Positions 9,633 through 19,300 of a stretch of 64,000 nt of DNA are shown here, in pieces. Location of the stretch: NCBI GenBank assembly GCA_026122225.1, contig JANEZZ010001479.1, positions 62,001 through 126,000 on the forward strand, read 5' to 3'. Numbering within the stretch: position 1 is the first letter of the stretch; every line of letters begins with the position of its first letter. The translations under genes were made by a program, and so were the position numbers. This DNA is from Heloderma charlesbogerti (lineage: Eukaryota; Chordata; Lepidosauria; Squamata; Helodermatidae). The notes under the pieces were generated by a model, which was not told where the DNA came from, searched no databases, and saw only the letters and a program-made list of their open reading frames with translations.

Positions 9633-10139
9633 AAACAGAAAAACAAAGGCAAAACAGAATGAGCATTTACCAGTCCCACATGCATGTGGGCTATCTTAGA
9701 ATAACCAAAGGAGACCACACTCCTCTTCAGTGAAAGAGAGAAAGACAGTTTTACTCACAAATATTCTTGCATATGCAATGCAGGTACAGCATAGAGTTTC
9801 AGAAGCGTTTGTTCGGCCCATTTTGTGTTCCGCTACATCAGCAGGAGCGAGAGGGCAAACACTTGTGCTCCCAGTAATGGAGGCAGTCAGAGAGAGAGAG
9901 ATGTGGGGGAGGAAGGGGAGGAGCAAAAGGAAGAAACCACAGGAAACCACAGGAAGGCTATAGAGATCTGAAGGCTAGTGGAGGTCAAAATTCCCATGCA
10001 CTAACTAACTGCACCACTGCTCTCTTGCCGTACCTTGTAGACGAGGCGGCTATTTTCCCAACAAGCCCAAAGAGCCACCACTGGGTGCAGTTTTCCAGCT
10101 CCCGGAATCATTACTCGGATGACTGTCGAAAACAGGATA
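9633..10139. other. unassigned sequence
   Basis: No gene seen. Contains an ACATGCATGT palindrome near 9679 and purine-rich stretches. Confidence 0.35.
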
Positions 10140-10400
10140 AGCGCTGGGGATGGAGGAACCATTACAATTAAAATGGTGCACAAACAGCCTCTCGAAATTT
10201 TCCACCCTATTCGTGGGCAGAGAAACTGGGGGAACAATTGCACTGAATTTCTCCAGCTGGGAGAGAAATTCTCCAACAGCTTCTCACCATTAGCCTGGGT
10301 TGTAGCACAGCTTCTTTCTTTGTTCCTGAAGGTTTTTTGGGCTGCCGCTGCAAGTAGCAACAGCATCAACTGTGTTGGCTGCCCCCCCCGCATCCTCCAC
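10140..10400 (+). repeat. unclassified dispersed repeat, member 1
   Basis: GTGGGCAGAGAAACTG, CACTGAATTTCTCCAGC, GAGAAATTCTCCAACAGCTT and a following GCAGC-rich stretch recur in the same order at 47500-47690 and in part at 58735-58835. No protein or RNA-gene signature is visible. Confidence 0.55.
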
Positions 10401-10843
10401 CATGCAGGCATGAGGGGGACAGCGTCGTATCCAGCTTCAGGGAAGAGGTGGAGCTGGTGCTGTGTCCAACGTTGTCCTCCAATTTCCTGAAAGTTTCCTT
10501 CCCTCGTTAAAGAGGCTTCCATTTTTCTACCTCGTTCTCCGGTGTTTTATAACTTATCTTGAGTTTATTTTGGTGGTGTTTTTGAGCTTAATCATTGTAA
10601 GGTAGCTGAGGGTGCTGTGTGTGTATTTTCTACTACATGTCTCCCCATTGCTCTGCAGCCTCCCAGGCTGCCTGCATTTCCTGATCTGAAAAAGCCCTAT
10701 GGGAGGAGTTAATTCATGCTGTCTTTCCATGGGCTTTCATTGAAGTGTGGGAAGCCAAGGAGGCTACAAGCTGCCAGTGAAATGATGGCATAATGAAAGA
10801 GAGGATACTTGTGCAAAGCCCTCAGCCACCTCACACATATGGA
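10401..10843. other. unassigned sequence
   Basis: No gene or recognised repeat. Confidence 0.35.
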
Positions 10844-11159
10844 TGTCAGGGTTGATACTGAGCCCATAGAGCCCCAGAGTAGTTCTGATTCTGAGGAGGA
10901 CCAACCACCCGTGGGAGAGGAGCTCGCTCATCTCTCACAAGCACAGCGGCAGGGAGAGAGTTCTCCTGCCTGCATTCCTGAGAGAGATAGTGACCCTGGC
11001 AGTGAGAGAGTGGGGGATGGGATCTTGCTGGACGCTCGGCGGAGACGGAGGGAGCGGTGCCTGATGGAGGGCGCCGAGAGGCGGCGCTCTGCCCGCTTGG
11101 CGCTAAAACAACGGTCGTGTCCTGAGGATCCCCGGGTAAGAGGGAGGACCTCTCCATAG
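10842..11159 (+). pseudogene. open frame embedded in the LTR, copy A (about 105 codons)
   Basis: The frame enters at the LTR edge and stays open to TAG at 11157-11159. The product is acidic and serine-rich in the first half (DSEED; DSDPGSERV) and strongly arginine-rich in the second (DARRRRRER; EGAERRRSARLA). The LTR copy at 44808 carries the same frame without gaps and with the stop at the same place. No ATG sits at the start inside the LTR, so in a complete element it could be the C-terminal end of an internal protein running into the 3' LTR. Function unknown. Confidence 0.45.
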
Positions 11160-11397
11160 CCCATAAGTTTAGAGTTTTCCCGCTCTTCCCCTTCAAACAG
11201 GGACCAACTGCCTTACCCGGAGCTTAGGCTACTCCGCTAACTACCCCAGCACGTTTCCTTGCTTAGTCGCTGGTGATTAGCATCTGAAAGAGTCATTAAG
11301 TTGTAACGGAATAAAGCCTTGGAAAGAACCCCTTTTGTCTGTGTCGTGAGTTGGCTATTGGAGGGGACTGCAAGAGGCAGCGAGAGCGCTCCTGACA
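10844..11397 (+). mobile_element. solo LTR, family 1, copy A
   Basis: It starts TGTCAGGGTTGA and ends GCGCTCCTGACA, with the TG...CA termini of LTRs. The polyadenylation signal AATAAA lies in GGAATAAAGCCTTGG near 11311. A second, inverted copy (44808-45347) matches along the full length, which confirms both ends. No clear 5-bp target duplication flanks this copy, and no internal region is present. Confidence 0.75.
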
Positions 11398-11584
11398 GCA
11401 GTAAACACAAGAACCCCAAACCCAACCCATGAGAGTTCCTTTGAATTTTTCTCTCTCTTTCGAATTTCTTTTTGAAACTTAATTTCTTTTCTATTAAATT
11501 TAATGAGAATGGTCAAAAATGTGGGAGAAATTTTCAGGACAGCACTAATTAGAATCAGTGTGATGTCTGGAACACTGCAGGGAG

Positions 11585-12350
11585 TCAGTATCTGTGGTGG
11601 TGAACCCGGGTAACTCCATGTTAGGCATAATTAGGAAAGGAATTGAGAATAAAACCACCAATACCATACTGCCCTTATGCAAATCTATGGTGCGACCCCA
11701 CTTGGAATACTGTGTCCAGTTCTGGTCCCCACACCTAAAAAAGGATATTGTAGAGCTGGAAAACGTGCAGAGTAGGGCAGCTAAAATGACCAAGGGGCTG
11801 GAGAATCTCCCCCATGAGGGAAGGTTACACAGCTGGGATTGTTTTGCTTGGAAAAAAGGAGGGTCAGGGGAGACACGATAGAGGTGTGCAAAATTATGCA
11901 CTGTGTGGAGAAAGTGGATAGGGAGGCATTTTTCTCCCTCTCTCACAATACTAGAACCCAGTGGGGTCGTCCCATGAAGCTGATTGGCGGGAGATTCAGG
12001 ACAGATAAAAGGAAGGATTTCTTCAAGCAGTGCAAGGTCAAACTATGGAATTCACTTCCACAAATGTGGTGATGGCCACCGATTTGGATGGCTTTAAAAG
12101 AGGATTGGACAAATTCCTGGAGGAGAGGTCTATCAAAGGCAACTCATTTTGATGGCTATATGCTACCTCCAGTATCAGAGACAGTCTGGCTATGTACACC
12201 AGTTGCTGGGGAACATGGGTTGGTGGGTGCTGCTGTACTCATGTCCTACTTGTGGGCTTCCTGTGGGCAGCTGGTTGGCCATTGTGTGCACAGAATACTG
12301 GACTAGATGGACCCTTGGTCTGTTCCAGCAGGGCTCTTCTTATGTTCTTA
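11585..12350 (+). mobile_element. CR1-group LINE fragment, second subfamily, copy 1
   Basis: The translated middle shows the C-terminal reverse-transcriptase-protein motif RPHLEYCVQFWSPHLKKDI, then RDKRKDF-type and NSLP blocks, in broken frames. The end, GGGCTCTTCTTATGTTCTTA, differs from the usual CR1 tail and recurs at 32365, 55660 and, inverted, 58205. It is 5'-truncated and dead. Confidence 0.8.
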
Positions 12351-13177
12351 CCCAGTGCCCTGCCACTGTTAGGTGGTGGGCCATCTTCCTCACCAATGGA
12401 ACCTTTGGGAAAATCTTCAGGAATGTGAGCGCATCTTGATCCATTTGCATCACTCAGATTCATGCACTGAACTTAAGAGACTTCACTGTTCTTTGGGGAA
12501 AGAATTGCAATCCTTCCACCCACCTGGGGTTCAAAGTTATGCTGCGTCATTTCTTCCCAAGTGGCCTAGTCCACAAGAACATGCTGCTCCCGGGAAATCC
12601 CCGTTGAAACCGTGTGTTCAGGCAGTTCCCATCTATTTCAGTTGGGTGTGTTTAGGATAGTTTCCCCCGGAATATGTTTACGGTGTTCATATGGAGACCC
12701 CAAGTCTCTCTGCATTTCATTTTCAACCCTGTCACTGCATCCAGGCAATATTAACACTTCCACTGATGTTCTCTATGTTTCCTTTGGCACCTGAAATCCA
12801 TTTCATTTGCGTATGGGGACCTGCTAGATTTTCACAGAAGGTAAAGGCAAATTCCTTGCCAACTTCTGTCCATTTTAATAGCCTATAGTTTTGATTAATT
12901 TTTTTTAATAGCACTGAACGATGGAAGGATTCCAGTTCACAATAAATTAAGCTTTTGGTGGTACAAATTTATATGGAGCATAAAGTTGTCCTTACATGTC
13001 AGAAATCTATTTCTTTCCCAACCATGTCTCTCCACAAAAGCAAAGTGCAGGGCGATTTATAGCAGTATGTTCACTTTGCTTCCAATCCATTTCCACAATG
13101 GCTTTGCTCCTTCATAAAAGTGGCAAGGTATTGGTGGATTGAACACCAGATCTGTGCAGGTTGGCACAAAACTGCAC
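12351..13177. other. unassigned sequence
   Basis: No recognised gene, repeat or RNA. Confidence 0.35.
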
Positions 13178-13789
13178 TGTCAGGGTTCCCCTTATGATTT
13201 GGATCCCCTGAGCAACTCCTTAAGGATCTCTTGCCTCCTTAAGAGTCCCATCCTCCTTCTTTTAAACTTTCCCTTCCCAGTAACATGGGATTTAGGCTGT
13301 AGATGTTGGGTGACTGACACTCTAGGCACAGGGTTTAACCACAACAGTTTAATGGTAAATTTAAAGCAAGTAATCACAACTATAGGCATTTACACAATAA
13401 AGCTGAGTGATACAAAAGGCCTTAAAGGAAAATAACAGTTGCAAAGTGCAAATTCCTTTACCCTAGCAGTACTTAGACTCCTCTAGGCTGAGCCTTCCTC
13501 CTCCCTCTTCAGGCTCTGGTCTCCTGACTCTGCGTTTACTGGTCTGGTCTTTCTGACTCTCTCTTTGTATACCCTCCCCCCCAAAACCGAAAGTACAGCT
13601 TCAAATCTGAAGAAATGAAACTTAACTGGGGAAGTGAAACTGAAACTTAGCTGGTTAAATGAAATTACTCCTCTCAGGGATACTCTCTCCCAACAGAAAT
13701 CCCACAGGCCTCTAAGCCTGACCATTTCCCTTTCCTTGCCTCTGCAGGCCTCAGATCTTCACATGGGCCGATGGATATGTCCTGGGACA
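13178..13789. mobile_element. possible solo LTR, second type
   Basis: Bounded by TGTCAGGGTTCC and TGTCCTGGGACA, so it has TG...CA termini, and it contains AATAAAGCTGAG near 13398. The flanks TGCAC and GTAAT do not match, so the call rests on termini and composition only. Confidence 0.35.
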
Positions 13790-14094
13790 GTAATAATAAT
13801 TTTGGGCTCTTCTTTGCTATAGCACTTACCTTATGCACACCAGTTTGCACCTGTTGCAGAGTAGGGCAACTCAAGGATTGTGTTCATTTCAAAATGAACC
13901 AACCCAATCTGCACCCAGACAAGGAGGGGACAACTTTGGGGGATCTGAGAGCCACTTCCTCCAGACCCCCTGCAGGCCGTACTCCTGTTGCTATACTGCT
14001 GAAATTTGGAAGCATGGTGGCAGCGCCCCCCCCCAATAATTGATGGGTTGCCACCAAATTTCAGCTGCAAAGTGCTACAGAGGGTTGGAAGTGA
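13790..14094. other. unassigned sequence
   Basis: No recognised feature. Confidence 0.35.
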
Positions 14095-14201
14095 CACATT
14101 TAGCTGAAAACCATTGTAGAGCACATATGTTGCATGCAGATGGTCTCAGGTACAATCTCCTGGCATCTCCAGGTAGGGCTGGAAACATTTCTGCTTGAAA
14201 C

Positions 14202-14959
14202 TAGGGATGTGGGAGAATTTCTCCATGAATCTCTGGGAGGCCGAATGCCAACACATTCGGCCCCCCGAAATTGGTGGAGAAACGGTCCGCCCCCCCTGCC
14301 CCCCCCGGGATGGGACTTACCTTTGTCGAATGTCCCTGGTGGCGGCGGCTCCTGGCGGTGGTTCGGCGGCGGCGGCGGCTGGTCTTCCGACCGGCTGCCG
14401 CCACCGCCATTTCCAAGTAAAACAACAACAACAACAACAACAAACGTGATAGGCTACGTAAAGATTTACGTAGCCTATCACGGCTAGATTTTCAAAAAAC
14501 ACTGTGATAGGCTATGTAAATGTTTACGTAGCCTATCACAGCTAGATTTTCAAAAAACACTGTGATAGGCTATGTAAATGTTTACGTAGCCTATCATGGC
14601 TGATTTTGGAAAAAAAAAAGCGCATATGCAAATGGCGGCGCCCATGGGCGCCGCCATTTGCGTACGTGCTTCCCCCCCGCAAAGTCAGCCATGATAGGCT
14701 ACCTAAACATTTATGTAGCCCATCAAGGCTGACTGCAGGGACGCAAACGGCAGTGGCTACGGCCGCCGCCATTTGCGTCCCGGCAGGAGACGAGATTCGC
14801 GGCCGGAGGGACGGGGCGCCTCCCCCCCGGCCAGAATTTCGGCGGGGAGGGATGGGGTGCCTCCCACCCTGCCCAGAATTTCAGGGGGAGGGACGGAGCG
14901 CCTCCCCCCCACCATGAAGCAAGCTGCGGGACCAGGTAAGGGACTTTCGTCCATTCCTA
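14202..14959 (-). mobile_element. hAT-type hairpin-array transposon, copy 3, nested in a SINE
   Basis: The order is reversed relative to copy 1: it begins TAGGGATGTGGGAGAATTTC with the CCGAATGCC hairpin side and ends GGGACTTTCGTCCATTCCTA. The exact 8-bp repeat CTTGAAAC flanks it (14194-14201 and 14960-14967). Removing it restores CTGCTTGAAACTCTGGAGAG, as in the SINEs at 15215 and 45420. The interior has three similar CTACGTAAA or CTATGTAAA palindromes spaced about 58-60 bp apart, a perfect 34-bp GC-rich palindrome and G/C-rich ends. No transposase. Confidence 0.93.
14628..14661. repeat. perfect 34-bp palindrome
   Basis: The half GCAAATGGCGGCGCCCA is followed directly by its exact reverse complement. 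It is the cleanest example of the GC-rich hairpin unit in this family. Confidence 0.97.
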
Positions 14960-15253
14960 CTTGAAACTCTGGAGAGCTGCTGTTGCCAGCCACCATTGAT
15001 AATACTGGGCTAGATGGACCCAGGGCCTGACTCAGCAGAAGGGAGCTTCTCTGTTCTTATGAAGCCTTGAATTGATCAAGCAATGATTTCCTTCCCATTT
15101 TTCTACTACTCGATGCGGGGTGGACTGTAGCTCAGCAATGGGGCTCATGCCTTGCATGAAAAATTCCCCAGATTAAATTCTAGGCATCTCCAGGTAGAGC
15201 AAGGGAAGACTCCTGTATGAAACCCTGGAAAGCTGCTGCCAGTCAGTGTAGAC

Positions 15254-16143
15254 TAGGAGTCACCAGCCTTTTTGGACCCGTGGGCACATTTGGGAATTTG
15301 AGAAACTGCTGTGGGCACCACCACAAAATTGCTCCCATGGAGGATGTGGCTTGCAACATAATAGCTGCTGTGGGGGGCTGACTAGTCAAAAGAGGTGGAA
15401 GAAGAGAAATAGTGAGGAGAGAGGCTGGGAGGGAGGGGGAAATAGCAAGGCAAAAGGATAGAGGGGAGAGAAAGAGCGAGGCTAGGAGGGGGGAGAAACA
15501 GCAAGGAAACAGTGTGGGGGACAGAAATAGTGAAGCTAGATGCTTGGAGTGGAGAGAAACAGCATGATAAAGAGGTGGGTGGGAGAGAAAGAGCAAGGCT
15601 AGGGGCTCGGAGTGGAGAGAAACAGCATGATAAAGGGGTGGGTGGGAGAGAAAAAGCAAGGCTAGGAAGGGAAAGAAAGAAGGCTAGGGATGGGGAAGGG
15701 AAGTAAATATCAAGGAAAGGGCTTGGGGGAGAGAAATAGTGAGGGCAGAGGCTGAGAGTGGAGAGAAACAGCAAGATAAAGGGCTGAATGGGAGAGAAAG
15801 AGCCAGGCTAGGGGCTAGGAAGGGAGAGGAATAGTGAGGAAAGGGACTGGGTGGAGAGAAATAGCAAGGCTAGGGGCTGGGGCTGGAGAGAGAGAGAGAC
15901 AGAGAGAGCAAAAGGGAAAGTTCTGTGTGGATGGAAGATTGCGTGGGGACAGGAAGTAACTCTTTCCTTCTTTTCCTACCTGCTGAACAGCTGATCAGTG
16001 GTTCAGGAACAGGAAGGAGAACCAGGACCCCAAACATTTTCACGTTTTTTGTTTTTTTAAAATACATTTTTGAAGGGGCTAGTGTGTGGAGAGCATTGCA
16101 GGCCCATTGGAGGTCTCCGCAGGTGTCACATTGGGGACCCCTG
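15254..16143 (+). mobile_element. hAT-type element (CAGGGGTCCCC ends) carrying a purine-rich minisatellite
   Basis: It begins TAGGAGTCACCAGCCTTTTT and ends ACATTGGGGACCCCTG, flanked by the exact 8-bp repeat GTGTAGAC (15246-15253 and 16144-16151). The left part has GGGCACATTTGGGAATTTGAG and GTGGGCACCACCACAAAAT, shared with 56260. The middle is a long GA-rich tandem array. The open frames on the minus strand through the array are repeat artefacts. Confidence 0.92.
15400..15890 (+). repeat. purine-rich minisatellite, irregular units of about 60 bp
   Basis: Variants of GGGAGAGAAAGAGCAAGGCT, AGGGGCTCGGAGTGGAGAGA and AACAGCATGATAAAGGGG repeat six or more times with indels. It lies wholly inside the hAT-type element, so it travels as internal cargo. 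Confidence 0.85.
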
Positions 16144-16387
16144 GTGTAGACAATACTGAGCTATATGGACCAGCGGTCTGACTCAGGACAAGGCAACTTC
16201 ATATCTTCATTAGGAGCCTCCGTAGCTCAGGGTCTGGATTTCTATTTTGGAGTTCGGACCCTACCTCTGCATTGTACTTCTTGAGCAAGTTATTATTTTT
16301 TTAGTCTCCCCTTTTTGCCATCTTGGAAATGAGTGTTTTGTGGCCAGTCATGCCTGCTGTGGCAGCCATTTTGTGAGAGCTCTCATG

Positions 16388-19300
16388 TTGTTGTTGTTCA
16401 GTCGTTCAGTCGTGTCTGACTCTTCGTGACCCCATGGACCATAGCACGCCAGGCCTTCCTGTCCTGCGCTCTCTCCCGGAGCGTGCTCAAGTTCATATTC
16501 ATTGCATCCATGATGCTATCTAGCCATCTCATCCTCTGCCGTCCCCTTCTCCTTTTGCCTTCAGTCTTTCCCAGCATCAGGGTCTTTTCCAGAGAGGCTT
16601 CTCTTCGCATTAGGTGGCCAAAATATTGGAGCTTCAGCTTCAGTATCTGTCCTTCCAATGAGCAGTCAGGGTTGATTTCCTTTAGGATGGACTGATTTGA
16701 CCTCCTTGCAGTCCAGGGGACTCGTAAGAGTCTTCTCCAGCACCACAGTTCGAAAGCATCAATTCTTCGGCGCTCAGCCTTCCTTATAGTCCAGCTCTCA
16801 CAGCCATACATTACTACTGGGAAAACCATAGCTTTGATTAGACGGACCTTTGTCGGCAAGGTGATGTCTCTGCTTCTTACTATGCTGTCTAGGTTTGCCA
16901 TAGCTTTCCTCCCAAGGAGCAAGCGTCTTTTAATTTCATGGCTACAGTCACCGTCTGCGGTGATCTTGGAGCCCAAGAAAGTAAAATCTGTCACTGCTTC
17001 CATTTCTTCCCCTTCTATATGCCAGGAAGTGATAGGGCCAGATGACATGATCTTAGTTTTTTTAATGTTGAGTTTCAAACCAGCTTTTGCACTCTCCTCT
17101 TTCACCCTCAACAAGAGGCTCTTGAGATCCTCTTCGCTTTCTGCCATTAGGGTGGTATCGTCTGCATATCGGAGGTTGTTGATAATTCTCCCGGCAATCT
17201 TAATTCCGACCTCTGATTCATCCAACCCGGCATTTCTCATGATGTACTCTGCATATAAGTTAAATAAGCAGGGTGACAATATGCAGCCTTGTCGTACTCC
17301 TTTCCCAATTTGGAACCAATCGGTTGTTCCATCTCTGGTTCTTACTGTTGCTTCTTGACCCTCGTACAGGTTTCTCAGGAGACAGGTAAGGTGGTCTGGT
17401 ACTCCCATCACTTTCAGAATTTGCCACAGTTTGTTGTGATCCACACAATCAAAGGCTTTAGCGTAGTCAATGAAGCAGAAATAGACGTTTTTCTGGAATT
17501 CTCTTGCTTTCTCCATGATGCAGTGAATGTTGGCGATTTGATCTCTAGTTCCTCTGCCTCTTCGAAACCCAGCTTGTACTTCCGGTAGTTCTCGGTTCGC
17601 ATACTGCTGAAGCCTAGCTTGTAGGATTTTGAGCATCACCTTGCTGGCATGTGAAATGAGCGCAATTGTGCGGTAGTTTGAACACTCTTTGGCGTTGCCC
17701 TTCTTTGGAATTGGAATGTAAACTGACCTTTTCCAGTCTTGTGGCCACTGTTGAGTGTTCCAGATTTGTTGGCATATTGAATGCAGCACTTTAACAGCAT
17801 CATCTTTTAGGATTTTAAATAGCTCGGCTGAAATACTGTCATCTCCGCTAGCTTTGTTGTTACTAATGCTTCCTAAGGCCCACTTGACTTCACTCTCGAG
17901 GATGTCCGGCTCAAGTTCAGTGACCGCACTATCATGGCTATCAGGGACATTCAGATCTTTCCTGTATAGTTCTTCTGTGTATTCTTGCCACCTCTTCTTA
18001 ATCTCATCTGCTTCTGTTAGGTCCCTGCCTTCTTTATCCTTTATCATGCCCGTCTTTGCACAAAACGTTCCCTTGAGATCTCCAATTTTCTTGAAGAGAT
18101 CTCTAGTCTTTCCCATTCTGTTGTTTTCTTCGATTTCTTTGCACTGTTCATTTAAGAAGGCCTTCTTGTCTCTCCTTGCTATTCTCTGGAACTCTGCATT
18201 CAGTTGGGTATATCTTCCCCTTTCTCCCTTGCTTTTCGCTTCCCTTCTTTCGTGAGCTACTTGTAAAGCCTCCTCAGACAGCCACTTTGCTTTCTTGCAT
18301 TTCTTTTTCTTTGGGACGGATTTCGTTGCTGCCTCCTGAACAATGTTATGGACCTCCGTCCATAGTTCCTCAGGCACTCTGTCTATCAGGTCTAATCCCT
18401 GAAATCTATTCCTCACCTCCACTGTATATTCATCAGGGATATGATTTAGGTCATACCTGAACGGTTTAGTGGTTTTCCCGACGTTCTTCAATTTAAGCCG
18501 AAATTTTGCAAGAAGCAGCTCATGATCTGAGCCACAGTCAGCTCCAGGTCTTGTTTTGACTGACTGTATGGAGCTTCTCCATCTTTGGCTGCAAAGGACA
18601 TAATCAATCTGATTTCGATATTGACCATCTGGTGACGTCCACGTGTAGAGTCGCCTCTTGTGCTGTTGGAAAAGAGTGTTTGCTATGATCAGCATGTTCT
18701 CTTGGCAAAACTCTATTAGCTTTTGTCCTGCTTCATTTTGTACACCAAGGCCATGCCTGCCTGTTATCCCGGTGATTTCTTGACTTCCTACTTTAGCATT
18801 CCAATCCCCTATGATGAAGAGGACATCTTTTTTTGGTGTTAGTTCTAGAAGGTGTTGTAGGTCTTCATAGAACCGATCCACCTCAGCTTCTTCGGCCTCA
18901 GTGGTTGGGGCATAGACTTGAATTACTGTGATGTTGAATGGTTTGCCTTGGATTCGTACTGAGATCATTCTATCATTTTTAAGATTGTACCCCAGTACTG
19001 CTTTTCCCACCCTTTTGTTGACGATGAGTGCTACTCCATTTCTTCTAAGGGATTCTTGCCCACAATAGTAGATATGATGGTCACCTGAATTAAATTCGCC
19101 CATGCCTGTCCATTTTAGTTCGCTGATTCCCAAGATGTCGATGTTCAATCTTGCCATCTCATGTTTGACCACCTCCAACTTACCTTGATTCATTGATCTG
19201 ACATTCCAGGTTCCTAAACAATATTGTTCTTTACAGCATCGGATTTTCTTTTCACCGCCAGACACATCCACAGCTGAGTGTCCTTTCGGGTTTGGCCCAG

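Larger units (their letters stand above)
14095..15062 (+). mobile_element. tRNA-derived SINE (second family), split by hairpin-array copy 3
   Basis: The left part holds the decayed tRNA-like head (GTTGCATGCAGATGGTCTCAGG) and GGCATCTCCAGGTAGGGCTG. The right part resumes with TCTGGAGAGCTGCTG and ends with CTAGATGGACCCAGGG and TCTGTTCTTATGA. The tail resembles the CR1-group end at 12350, so this SINE probably borrowed that LINE's machinery. Confidence 0.75.
15118..16210 (+). mobile_element. tRNA-derived SINE (second family), split by a hAT-type element
   Basis: The left part runs from GGACTGTAGCTCAGCAATGG through GGCATCTCCAGGTAGAGC to CCAGTCAGTGTAGAC. The right part resumes CAATACTGAGCTATATGGAC and GGTCTGACTCAGG. 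The 890-bp insertion sits at GTGTAGAC, the same position used in the SINE at 42810. Confidence 0.85.

Noticed and set aside
15243..15774. Leucine/serine/proline-rich frames of 130-138 residues
   Set aside because: They translate the complement of the GA-rich minisatellite inside a hAT element.
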